Below are positions 25,218-33,100 of a stretch of DNA of 47,124 bases, piece by piece. Source of the DNA: Enterococcus avium ATCC 14025 (lineage in GTDB: Bacteria; Bacillota; Bacilli; Lactobacillales; Enterococcaceae); the NCBI RefSeq assembly GCF_000406965.1, contig NZ_KE136366.1:8001-55124 (forward strand). Direction: 5' to 3'. The stretch's first letter is position 1; each line of letters opens with the position of its first letter. A model generated the notes under the pieces. That model saw only the letters and a program-made list of their open reading frames with translations, did not search any database and had not been told where the DNA came from. The position numbers and the translations under genes are program-made.

Positions 25218-26568
25218 AATCAAAAAATGTGTAATAAAGTGAACGTACAGCTAAGCGTTCTTGCTCACTGCGAATGGCGAAGATAATACTGCGTTCATCG
25301 GCGCCTTGAGAGATCATCCGCAAATTGACATTTTTACGGGCTAGAGCAGCGGTGCTGTCAGAAGTTGTTCCTGGCCGCTCGCGCATGCCTTCACCAACAA
25401 GGGCGACTACGGACAGTCCATGCTCGATCGATAGCTGATCCGGTTGGATTTTCTCTTCGATCTGCTTCATTAATTCTGCTTCAATATCACGAGTCAACTG
25501 GCGTTCTCTCAGGATGATCGAGATATCATCAATTCCTGAAGGCATATGCTCAAAGCAAATGTTCAGATCTTCAAGAATTTGCAAAATACGTCGAACGATA
25601 CCGACTTCTCGGTTTAACAAATATTTGCCAACCGTTATTCCGCAGAAGCCGCCATCACTGGCAACTCCCACCACTTCATTCCGGCTAACATTCTCAAAGG
25701 ATTTCTTGATTAACGTTCCTTGGCATTCGGGGTTATTAGTGTTTTTAATAATCACAGGAATCTGTGCTTTAAAGGCCGGCATCAGGGCTTCGTCGTGAAA
25801 AACGGTAAAGCCGGCATACGTCAACTCACGAATCTCACGATAAGTAGCATATTCAATCAGTTCAGGATCATGGATATATTTGGGACTGGCCGCGAAAATA
25901 CCATCCACATCCGTGAAGTTCTCGTACAGGTCGACCTTTAAACCTGCTGCAACGATCGAACCGGTAATATCCGATCCGCCTCGAGAAAAGGTACAAAGGT
26001 GGCCATCAGTTGTGTAGCCAAAGAATCCTGGGATAATTAGGATATCTTCAGACTCGCGCCATTGATAGATTTTTTCATAGGATTCCTCTAGAATCCGGGC
26101 GTTTTGCGGTTCATTGGAGACTGTGATTCCTAACTCTTTTGGATTGATGTAGCGAGCACGGACACCATTTTTTTGGAAACATGCTGCGACTAATTGGGCA
26201 TTTAAATTCTCTCCACTGGCTAAAAAGCTGTCTAAGGCATAAGGATCGGCTTCATCAAAGTTTTCCTGCAGCTGCCTTAATTCAGCACTAAAAGTATTCT
26301 CAATATCGTCATCGACCTGAAATTCTGCCGCGATCTCGGTATAACGCGCGACGATTTCACGGATCAATTCGTCAGTATCGTGTTTGTAAACAACAGCATT
26401 ATAAAATTGAATCAATAAGTCGGTGACTTTTTTGTCTTTATTGGTTCGCTTTCCTGGAGCAGAAACCACCACGAAACGACGGCCGGAGTCGCCTGTCACG
26501 ATCGATAAGACTTTTTTTAGTTGTTCAGCTGAAGCTACGGAGCTCCCGCCAAATTTGATCACTTTCAC
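25216..26568 (-). CDS. Aspartate kinase
   Basis: 450 residues from GTG 26568. A GTG nine bases further upstream is part of the AGAGGTGAT Shine-Dalgarno, so the inner GTG (8 bases after GAGG) is preferred, giving MKVIKFGGSSVAS. KFGGSSVAS is the nucleotide-binding signature; SRGGSDITGSIVAAGL and DGIFAASPKYI mark the amino-acid kinase core, and two ACT domains fill the last ~150 residues (VGIVRRILQILEDLNICFEHMPSGIDDISIIL; VGEGMRERPGTTSDSTAALARKNVNLRMISQG). It makes aspartyl phosphate for lysine, threonine and methionine, or diaminopimelate for the wall. The ACT domains imply feedback control. Stands alone, without biosynthetic neighbours. Confidence 0.93.
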   Translation of the reverse strand: MKVIKFGGSSVASAEQLKKVLSIVTGDSGRRFVVVSAPGKRTNKDKKVTDLLIQFYNAVVYKHDTDELIREIVARYTEIAAEFQVDDDIENTFSAELRQLQENFDEADPYALDSFLASGENLNAQLVAACFQKNGVRARYINPKELGITVSNEPQNARILEESYEKIYQWRESEDILIIPGFFGYTTDGHLCTFSRGGSDITGSIVAAGLKVDLYENFTDVDGIFAASPKYIHDPELIEYATYREIRELTYAGFTVFHDEALMPAFKAQIPVIIKNTNNPECQGTLIKKSFENVSRNEVVGVASDGGFCGITVGKYLLNREVGIVRRILQILEDLNICFEHMPSGIDDISIILRERQLTRDIEAELMKQIEEKIQPDQLSIEHGLSVVALVGEGMRERPGTTSDSTAALARKNVNLRMISQGADERSIIFAIRSEQERLAVRSLYYTFFD

Positions 26569-26792
26569 TTTAATCACCTCTTATTTTAATGTGGCTTTAA
26601 TATTATCTGAAAAGTTGCACAATTTCAAGGGGATTCGACGCTTTCTCGAATAGAAAATTTGATAAAATTACACTTTTCTTAAATTTATTGCAATTGAAGC
26701 AGTCAGCAAAAAATGCTAGTATGAGGAGTGACTGTGCGATAAACATTTCTAAAGGGATTTCAAAACTAGCTAGTGAAGAGAAAAGTCTTTTG

Positions 26793-26801
26793 TGTTATAA
26801 T
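26793..26801 (+). promoter_or_regulatory. Extended -10 promoter element upstream of ezrA
   Basis: TGTTATAAT combines a consensus -10 (26796-26801) with the TGn extension. No good -35 lies 17 bases upstream, which fits an extended -10 promoter. The rest of the 300-base gap before ezrA is AT-rich without other features seen. Confidence 0.55.
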
Positions 26802-26885
26802 CTACGTTAGATGTTTTCGCCAAAAAACTGATAATAATGAACCATTAAATAAACTGAATCTGGATAGTTGAAAGGAAAATCATAC

Positions 26886-28607
26886 ATGGGAAGTAATGTA
26901 ATCATAGGGATCGTTATCGGCTTAGTCATTTTGGCTGCCGTTTTATACTTGATTGGTTATCTGATGAAGAAAAAAAATCAAGAACGCTTAAAAGAACTTG
27001 ATAAAAGGAAAGAAGCGTTATTCGATCTTCCTGTCGTGGAAGAGGTCGATGAAGTGAAAAAAATGCATCTTGTCGGCCAAAGTCAAAATACTTTCCGTGA
27101 ATGGAATCAAAAGTGGACAGATGTTTCGACGAAATCTTTTGCTGAGCTTGAAAGTCAAATCTTTGAAGTTGAAAGCCAAAATGAGACCTTCCGTTTTATG
27201 AAGGGAAAATCGGCGATCGAAAGCGCAGAGCGCACGATGACTGAGATGGAAGAAGAAGTTGAAGGAATTCGTACAGGATTGAAGGAATTACGCGAGACTG
27301 AAGAACGTAATTCATTAGCCGTTCAGCAAGCGTTAGATGTTTTTGAAGAATTGAAAAAGGATCTGAAGGAAAAGAAAGACAGCTTTGGACCTGCTTTACC
27401 TGAGATTCAAAAACAGGTAAAAAATGTGGAAATCGAATTTACGCAATTCGTTACTTTGAATACTTCAGGCGATCCGATCGAAGCCCGAGAAGTATTGGAT
27501 GATGCAGAGAAGCATACGTACGAAGTACAAGAAACGATGCAAAAGGTTCCTGCTATTTATGAAGATTTAGAAAAAACTTTCCCAGGCCAGATCGATGAAC
27601 TAGAAAAAACTTATAAGAAAATGATGGCTGACAATTTTGTTTTACCAGAGGATGATTTCGAAGAACGTCTGGATAAAGTGAAGAAGCATGTTGAACGTTC
27701 ATTAGAGGATTTAGAGAAAATCGAGTTAGGTACTGTGGAAACAGCCAATAAAGAAACGGCTGAATTGATCGATGATCTGTATGTCGTATTAGAAAAAGAA
27801 TTTGAAGCGAAAAAATATGTTTTAACTAACCGTAAAACAATCGGTGAATATATTACTCACGCTGCTCGGAATAACCACCAATTGATGGTCGAGTTGGACC
27901 ACACTTCTCAGAGCTACGCATTGAACAACAATGAGTTGGGACGTGCCCGCGGTTTCCAAACAGAGATTGAAGAACTGGAACGTCGCAACCGCAATATGGA
28001 ACCACAGATTGACAAACATGAATTAGCCTTTTCCGAAGTTCAAGTGTTCTATAAGGATGCCTTCAAAGTCTTGGATGATATTGAAACGAAACAAGTTGAG
28101 ATTGATGATGACTTACACGATTTGCGTAAAGGTGAAAAGGAAGCTTCTGAGAAAATCGAGAAGTATGAATTCCGTTTACGCAATCTAAAACGCTATGTAG
28201 AACAACAACGTTTACCTGGCTTGCCTGGGGATTACTTAGAATTCTTCTTCGTAGCGACGGATCGTGTGGAAGAGTTAAGCAAATCATTAAACAAGATTCG
28301 GATCAATATGCAGGATATTAATAAGCTTGTGAGTCTTTGCGATGAGGACATGGAATTGTTGGATCAAAAGACCTACGACTTAGTGGATGCTGCAGCGTTG
28401 ACGGAGCAAATGATGCAATATGCGAATCGTTACCGTCATACTCATCCTGAAATCAAGAGTGCGATTGAGAACAGTTTGGAACTATTTAACAGAGAATATC
28501 GTTACCAAGATGCCTTGGATGAGATTGGCACTGCGCTAGAACGAGTTGAACCTGGTGCTTTTAAACGGATTGAAGATTTCTATTTTAACAACCGAGATTT
28601 AGTCTAA
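26886..28607 (+). CDS. ezrA: Septation ring formation regulator EzrA
   Basis: 573 residues from ATG 26886; an upstream in-frame TTG (26868) overlaps the AAAGGA Shine-Dalgarno. One N-terminal membrane helix (VIIGIVIGLVILAAVLYLIGYL), then a long, almost entirely helical cytosolic part with spectrin-like coiled-coil repeats, Glu/Lys rich, ending YRYQDALDEIGTALERVEPGAFKRIEDFYFNNRDLV, a typical EzrA C-terminus. EzrA binds FtsZ and keeps a single Z-ring at midcell in Firmicutes. Monocistronic. Confidence 0.94.
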   Translation: MGSNVIIGIVIGLVILAAVLYLIGYLMKKKNQERLKELDKRKEALFDLPVVEEVDEVKKMHLVGQSQNTFREWNQKWTDVSTKSFAELESQIFEVESQNETFRFMKGKSAIESAERTMTEMEEEVEGIRTGLKELRETEERNSLAVQQALDVFEELKKDLKEKKDSFGPALPEIQKQVKNVEIEFTQFVTLNTSGDPIEAREVLDDAEKHTYEVQETMQKVPAIYEDLEKTFPGQIDELEKTYKKMMADNFVLPEDDFEERLDKVKKHVERSLEDLEKIELGTVETANKETAELIDDLYVVLEKEFEAKKYVLTNRKTIGEYITHAARNNHQLMVELDHTSQSYALNNNELGRARGFQTEIEELERRNRNMEPQIDKHELAFSEVQVFYKDAFKVLDDIETKQVEIDDDLHDLRKGEKEASEKIEKYEFRLRNLKRYVEQQRLPGLPGDYLEFFFVATDRVEELSKSLNKIRINMQDINKLVSLCDEDMELLDQKTYDLVDAAALTEQMMQYANRYRHTHPEIKSAIENSLELFNREYRYQDALDEIGTALERVEPGAFKRIEDFYFNNRDLV

Positions 28608-28632
28608 GCTGAGCGATTTGCTCAGCTTTTTT
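28606..28632 (+). terminator. Terminator of ezrA
   Basis: Stem AAGCTGAGC / GCTCAGCTT, loop GATTT, T-run. It starts inside the stop codon. Confidence 0.9.
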
Positions 28633-28717
28633 ACTTTATTTCGGAGAAATGAAGATCGACGTTATTGGCAACTGTTAAGGAAGAGGTTATGAAACTCTTC
28701 TTATTTGTAAGGATTAC

Positions 28718-28746
28718 TTGAAGTGTTATGACATTCTCGCTATAAT
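28718..28746 (+). promoter_or_regulatory. Promoter of the cysteine desulfurase gene
   Basis: TTGAAG (28718-28723), 17-base spacer, TATAAT (28741-28746). Confidence 0.8.
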
Positions 28747-28776
28747 AGGAAAGAATTTTTGAAGGAAGGTCGAAGA

Positions 28777-29919
28777 ATGATTTATTTTGATAATAGTGCG
28801 ACGACGGCAATTTATCCATCCGCACTTGATACATATGTAAAAACGAGTCAACGGATTATGGGGAATCCCTCTAGTCTGCATGACTTAGGTACACAGGCGA
28901 ATCGTTTGCTGCAGCAAGCGCGAAAACAAACAGCAGACTTGCTGAATGTGAAAACCAATGAAGTCTTTTTTACCAGCGGCGGCACGGAAGGGGATAACTG
29001 GGTACTGAAAGGTACAGCGATTGCTAAGCGAGAATACGGCGATCATCTCATTATTTCCAGTGTTGAGCATCCGGCTGTCAGTCGAACAGCCGAACAACTA
29101 AAAGAACTTGGATGTGAAGTTAGTATCGCACCAGTTGATCAAAATGGTTTTGTAAAAGTCGAGCAGTTGGCTAAGCTGATTCGTCCTGAAACGATTTTAG
29201 TTTCGGTTATGGGAGTCAACAATGAGATGGGAGCAATTCAACCGATCGAAGCGATTAGCAAAGTGTTGGAAGACCACCCCACGATTCATTTCCATGTGGA
29301 TGCCGTACAGGCGATTGGTAAAGTTGAGCAGGAAAAATGGCTGACACCACGGGTTGATTTTGCTACTTTTTCTGCCCATAAATTTCACGGTCCTCGTGGA
29401 GTTGGTTTTATCTATTGGAAGGAAGGCAAGAAGCTGGCACCGTTGTTAAATGGCGGCGGACAAGAAAGTGGGCAGCGGGCAACGACTGAAAATCTTCCTG
29501 CTATTGTGGCGATGAGTCGGGCTTTGCGCCTACACCTTGAGAAAAAGGCAGAACGACCAAACCACACAGCAGTCATTCGTCAATACTTAAAGGAAGCGTT
29601 AGCTAGCTATGAGAAGGTAACGATTTTCTCTGGCGATGAGGATTTTGCGCCGCATATTTTAACGTTTGGAATTAAAGGGATTCGCGGGGAAGTGTTGGTT
29701 CACGCCTTGGAGGAAAAACAAATTTTCGTGTCAACGACGAGTGCTTGTTCAAGTCGTAAAAAGGTCGATAGCTCGACATTACATGCCATGGGGGTTCCCC
29801 ATGACATTGCCACGACGGCAATCCGAGTTAGTTTAGATGAAGCCAATACCATGGCCGAAGCAGAGCAATTCATGGTGATATTCAACCATCTTTACGACAA
29901 GTTTTCGAAGATCAATTAA
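28777..29919 (+). CDS. Cysteine desulfurase (NifS/IscS-like, thiI partner)
   Basis: 380 residues from ATG 28777 (GAAGGAAGG upstream; a TTG at 28759 overlaps the Shine-Dalgarno region). PLP-dependent class V aminotransferase: YFDNSATTAIYPSALD, FTSGGTEGDNWVLKG, VDAVQAIGKV, the PLP Lys in FSAHKFHGPRGVGFIYW, and the persulfide Cys in STTSACSSRKK. It sits upstream of thiI, like B. subtilis NifZ, which passes sulfur to ThiI for 4-thiouridine in tRNA. That partnership is inferred from the gene pair. Confidence 0.92.
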   Translation: MIYFDNSATTAIYPSALDTYVKTSQRIMGNPSSLHDLGTQANRLLQQARKQTADLLNVKTNEVFFTSGGTEGDNWVLKGTAIAKREYGDHLIISSVEHPAVSRTAEQLKELGCEVSIAPVDQNGFVKVEQLAKLIRPETILVSVMGVNNEMGAIQPIEAISKVLEDHPTIHFHVDAVQAIGKVEQEKWLTPRVDFATFSAHKFHGPRGVGFIYWKEGKKLAPLLNGGGQESGQRATTENLPAIVAMSRALRLHLEKKAERPNHTAVIRQYLKEALASYEKVTIFSGDEDFAPHILTFGIKGIRGEVLVHALEEKQIFVSTTSACSSRKKVDSSTLHAMGVPHDIATTAIRVSLDEANTMAEAEQFMVIFNHLYDKFSKIN

Positions 29920-30013
29920 GACCGCTTCATGTAAATAGTGATTATGGATGCCAGTTGAAGCATTAAAAGACAAAGAAGGTCAAGAACTGACATTATAAAT
30001 AAGGAGAATGATC

Positions 30014-31222
30014 GTGCAATATACTGAAATTATGGTGCGCTACGGAGAGTTATCAACCAAGGGAAAGAACCGTCGCAGTTTTATCATGCGACTCGCACAA
30101 AATGTCCGTGGGGCGTTGGCGGAATTTCCTGATTTGAAAATTCATGCTGATCGTGACCGAATGCATATTTTATTAAATGGTGAAGACAGCCGTTTGGTTT
30201 TACCTAAATTAGAAAAGGTTTTTGGGATTCAAACCTTCTCGCCAAGTATTCGCGTAGAAAAAACACTTGATGATTTGAAGCAAATGACGCAGCAAATCAT
30301 GCAAGAGATTTATACGGGAAAAGAAACCTTTAAGATTACTGCTAAGCGTAGTGACCATCACTTTGAATTGGATAGTCATGGTATCCAGCAATATCTAGGA
30401 GATGCAGTAATGGATGTTTGTCCCGATATCAAAGCCCAGATGAAGCGTCCGGATATTAATTTGCGGGTAGAAATTCGCCGTGATGGGGCTTATCTTTCTT
30501 ACGAAACGATCAAAGGAGCTGGTGGATTGCCAGTTGGGACCAGTGGTCGTGGAATGTTAATGCTGTCTGGCGGGATCGATTCCCCAGTTGCTGGTTACTT
30601 AGCGATGAAACGCGGAGTGGAGATTGAGGCTGTTCATTTTGCCAGCCCGCCTTATACTAGTGAGCAGGCGCTGCAAAAGGCCAAGGATCTGACAGAAAAA
30701 TTAACGCCATATGTTGGCGGAATCCAATTTATCGAAGTTCCTTTTACTGAAATTCAAGAAGAAATCAAAGCCCATAGCCCACAAGGATATTGGATGACAT
30801 TAACACGTCGGATGATGCTGCGATTAACAGATGCGATTCGCGAGATGCGTCATGGATTAGTCATTATCAATGGGGAATCACTGGGCCAAGTAGCCTCACA
30901 AACATTGCATAGTATGGTAGCCATCAATGAAGTGACGACTACACCAATTATTCGACCAGTCGTGACAATGGATAAAACTGAAATCATTGAACTAGCAGAA
31001 AAGATTGATACCTTTGAGTTGGCCATTCAGCCGTTTGAAGATTGCTGTACAATCTTTGCGCCACCTCAACCTAAGACACGACCAAAACTGGAGAAAGTTT
31101 TGGAACTGGAGGAACGCTTCGATATTGAAGGGTTGATGGCCCGCTGTTTAGCTGGATTGAAGATTGAAGAGATCATGCCTGCTCGAACAGAGAAAAACGA
31201 AGAGTTCGCAGATTTTTTATAA
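30014..31222 (+). CDS. thiI: tRNA 4-thiouridine synthase ThiI
   Basis: 402 residues. GTG 30014 is preferred to ATG 30008, because GGAG is 7 bases from the GTG but only 1-2 from the ATG; protein then starts [24 protein letters not shown]-terminal ferredoxin-like plus THUMP domains (to about 165), then the PP-loop adenylation domain with [19 protein letters not shown] and [12 protein letters not shown]. No C-terminal rhodanese domain, as usual in Gram-positive ThiI. It activates U8 of tRNA and receives sulfur from the upstream desulfurase. Followed by a strong terminator. Confidence 0.95.
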   Translation: MQYTEIMVRYGELSTKGKNRRSFIMRLAQNVRGALAEFPDLKIHADRDRMHILLNGEDSRLVLPKLEKVFGIQTFSPSIRVEKTLDDLKQMTQQIMQEIYTGKETFKITAKRSDHHFELDSHGIQQYLGDAVMDVCPDIKAQMKRPDINLRVEIRRDGAYLSYETIKGAGGLPVGTSGRGMLMLSGGIDSPVAGYLAMKRGVEIEAVHFASPPYTSEQALQKAKDLTEKLTPYVGGIQFIEVPFTEIQEEIKAHSPQGYWMTLTRRMMLRLTDAIREMRHGLVIINGESLGQVASQTLHSMVAINEVTTTPIIRPVVTMDKTEIIELAEKIDTFELAIQPFEDCCTIFAPPQPKTRPKLEKVLELEERFDIEGLMARCLAGLKIEEIMPARTEKNEEFADFL

Positions 31223-31229
31223 TAAATTT

Positions 31230-31263
31230 GAGCAAGAAAGTGTACTTTCTTGCTCTTTTTTTT
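31230..31263 (+). terminator. Terminator of thiI
   Basis: Stem GAGCAAGAAAGT / ACTTTCTTGCTC with very short loop, followed by eight T. Confidence 0.92.
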
Positions 31264-31341
31264 GTAAAAGATTGTTATTGTTTTTTCTACATGTTAAAAT
31301 CGTTTATGTGAAGTAATTAACAAACAAGAGCTCATAGACTA

Positions 31342-32010
31342 ATATACGGCGAGAGAATCGACCTAATTTTTTGCTAAAAAAATGATTACACTAAAACGAA
31401 CAAGGATGTCAGTTCAGCTTTTCGCAGTATTATAGCTCATAAGAAATAGAAAGCTATGCTCAAAACAAGCAAAAGAACTGTTTAGCAGAATGATATACGG
31501 CGAGAGAATCAGCCTAATTTTTTGAAAAAAAATTATTACATTAAAACGAACAAGGATGTCAGTTCAGCTTTTCGCAGTATCTATAGCTTAGAAGAAGTAG
31601 AAAGCTATTGTCCAAGTAAGCAAAAGAACTGTTTAGCAGAATGATATACGGCGAGAGAATCAGCCTAATTTTTTGAAAAAAAATTATTACATTAAAACGA
31701 ACAAGGATGTCAGTTCAGCTTTTCGCAGTATCTATAGCTCAGAAGAAATAAAAAGCTATGTTCAAAACGAGCAAAAGAAACTGTTTAGCAGAATGATATA
31801 CGGCGAGAGAATCAACTTAATTTTTGCAAAAAAATTAATACATTAAAACGAACAAGGATGTCAGTTCAGCTTTTCGCAGTATCTATAGCTCAGAAGAAAT
31901 AAAAAGCTATGTTCAAAACGAGCAAAAGAAACTGTTTAGCAGAATGATATACGGCGAGAGAATCAGCCTAATTTTTTGAAAAAAAATTATTACATTAAAA
32001 CGAACAAGGA
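31342..32010 (+). repeat. Tandem 151-bp repeat, 4 full units plus a partial fifth, between thiI and rex
   Basis: Units start with ATATACGGCGAGAGAATC at 31342, 31493, 31644, 31796 and 31947 (period 151, 151, 152, 151). Each contains an AT-rich palindrome (AATTTTTT...AAAAAAATT), ACATTAAAACGAACAAGGA, the core CAGTTCAGCTTTTCGCAGT, an inner stem ATAGCT/AGCTAT and the outer partner GCAAAAGAAACTG, so each unit can form an imperfect hairpin. Units 2, 3 and 5 are identical in their first 64 bases or nearly so. The fifth is cut after GAACAAGGA, and this supplies the AAGGAG of rex. No ORF of note is present. Similar single copies lie at 32929 and 46983. Confidence 0.93.
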
Positions 32011-32018
32011 GAAAAAAC

Positions 32019-32654
32019 ATGGAGCGAATCATTCAAAAACCCCAACTATCGAAAGCGACAACTAAAAGACTGTCTTTGTATTTACGTTGTTTGAAAGGAT
32101 TGGAGAAAAATGGTGTTACTCGCATCAAATCTTCCGAGCTCAGCAAAATGACTCAGGTAGGATCTGCGACGATTCGACGTGACTTTTCCCATTTTGGAGA
32201 GCTTGGCCGCAGTGGTTACGGCTACGATGTCAACGACTTGATTAAGGTTTTTAGCGACATGCTGGAAACGAAGGAAGAAAAACGGATCGCATTGATTGGC
32301 TGCGGGAACTTAGGCCAAGCGCTGCTAAATAATAATTTTCGTCGCAATGAAAATTTGAATATTGTTTGTGCATTCGATAACGATCCTGAAAAGGTTGGCA
32401 AAGAGCTGTGTGGCTACCTTATTCATTCGATTGATGAGATGGATGAGGTGTTGGCGGAAGAAAAAATTACTGTTGCTATCTCTACGGTTCCCAGTCAAAA
32501 TGCTCAAGCAGCAATTGACCAAGTGGTTGCAAATGGAGTCACAGCCATTTTAAATTTTGCGCCAGATCCTTTAAAAGTGCCGGATAATGTCCATGTCCAT
32601 TATATTGATTTAACCTCGGAGTTACAGACGTTGATCTATTTTGATGGTCAGTAG
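32019..32654 (+). CDS. rex: Redox-sensing transcriptional repressor Rex
   Basis: 211 residues. N-terminal winged helix (ATTKRLSLYLRCLKGLEKNGVTRIKSSELSKMTQVGSATIRRDFSHFGELGRSGYGYDVNDLI) and a Rossmann NADH-binding domain (IALIGCGNLGQALLNNNF, CAFDNDPEKVGKELCGY), ending with the C-terminal swap helix. Rex leaves DNA when NADH rises and controls fermentation genes. Its Shine-Dalgarno AAGGAG is part of the last tandem repeat copy. No Rex-type operator (TTGTGA...TCACAA) is visible upstream, so autoregulation is not supported here. Confidence 0.95.
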   Translation: MERIIQKPQLSKATTKRLSLYLRCLKGLEKNGVTRIKSSELSKMTQVGSATIRRDFSHFGELGRSGYGYDVNDLIKVFSDMLETKEEKRIALIGCGNLGQALLNNNFRRNENLNIVCAFDNDPEKVGKELCGYLIHSIDEMDEVLAEEKITVAISTVPSQNAQAAIDQVVANGVTAILNFAPDPLKVPDNVHVHYIDLTSELQTLIYFDGQ

Positions 32655-32657
32655 GAC

Positions 32658-32686
32658 TTTACAAGTTTCCGAGTTCATTGTAGAAT
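32658..32686 (+). promoter_or_regulatory. Promoter of the valS T-box transcript
   Basis: TTTACA (32658-32663), 17-base spacer, TAGAAT (32681-32686), starting just after the rex stop. Confidence 0.75.
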
Positions 32687-32692
32687 GAGTCA

Positions 32693-32926
32693 GACGATGA
32701 TCAAGAGGAGTATATGAGGATTAAAGTTCTAGAGAGAAGATGCACGGCTGAAACATCTTTACTTTGACTCATAGAAGGTAGCTTGGGAGTTTTGCGATCT
32801 GAAAGAAGTAAGAACGCACGGTACATGTCCGTTACACATGTTCGAGCGGCAGAGTCTTTTTCTGCAATTTAGGTGGTACCGCGTAATTTACGTCCTAGAA
32901 CACAGTTGTGTTCTAGGATTTTTTTT
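32693..32926 (+). promoter_or_regulatory. T-box riboswitch leader of valS, with terminator
   Basis: The conserved T-box AGGTGGTACCGCG is at about 32871-32883; its TGGT can pair with the ACCA end of uncharged tRNA-Val. Stem I is recognisable: CAAG/CTTG base, AGTA on the 5' side and GAA on the 3' side of the specifier loop, a TATGAG/CTCATA helix, AGAGAG and a distal AAGATG/CATCTT hairpin. The specifier reads as GTA (Val) at 32778-32780. The terminator has stem TCCTAGAACACA / TGTGTTCTAGGA (32893-32918) and eight T. Readthrough occurs when tRNA-Val is uncharged. Confidence 0.9.
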
Positions 32927-32928
32927 CG

Positions 32929-33027
32929 TTAGTTCTGCTTTTCGCAATTTATTATGAAGGCACATCCTAGTTAAAAAGGTTCTGACGAAACATGAAACGG
33001 AACTGTTTAGCGGATTCGTATACGCAC
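32929..33027 (+). repeat. Diverged single copy of the 151-bp repeat between T-box terminator and valS
   Basis: Starts with GTTCTGCTTTTCGCA (unit: GTTCAGCTTTTCGCA) and ends with GAACTGTTTAGCGGATTCGT followed by ATACG (unit: GAACTGTTTAGCAGAATGAT then ATACG). The middle is more diverged. It lies directly after the terminator T-run, inside the valS leader RNA. Confidence 0.75.
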
Positions 33028-33100
33028 AAAAAAGAGTACCTGTTGCTTTGACTAAAGAAGCTGTACCAGCAATCAATCTTTTAAAATAGGAGGAATTTAA

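Noticed and set aside
31342-32010. CRISPR array
   Set aside because: The repeats are contiguous 151-bp units without unique spacers, and no cas genes are present.
32655-33100. Small protein gene between rex and valS
   Set aside because: The region is explained by the T-box leader, its terminator and the repeat copy; no ORF with a ribosome-binding site is seen.
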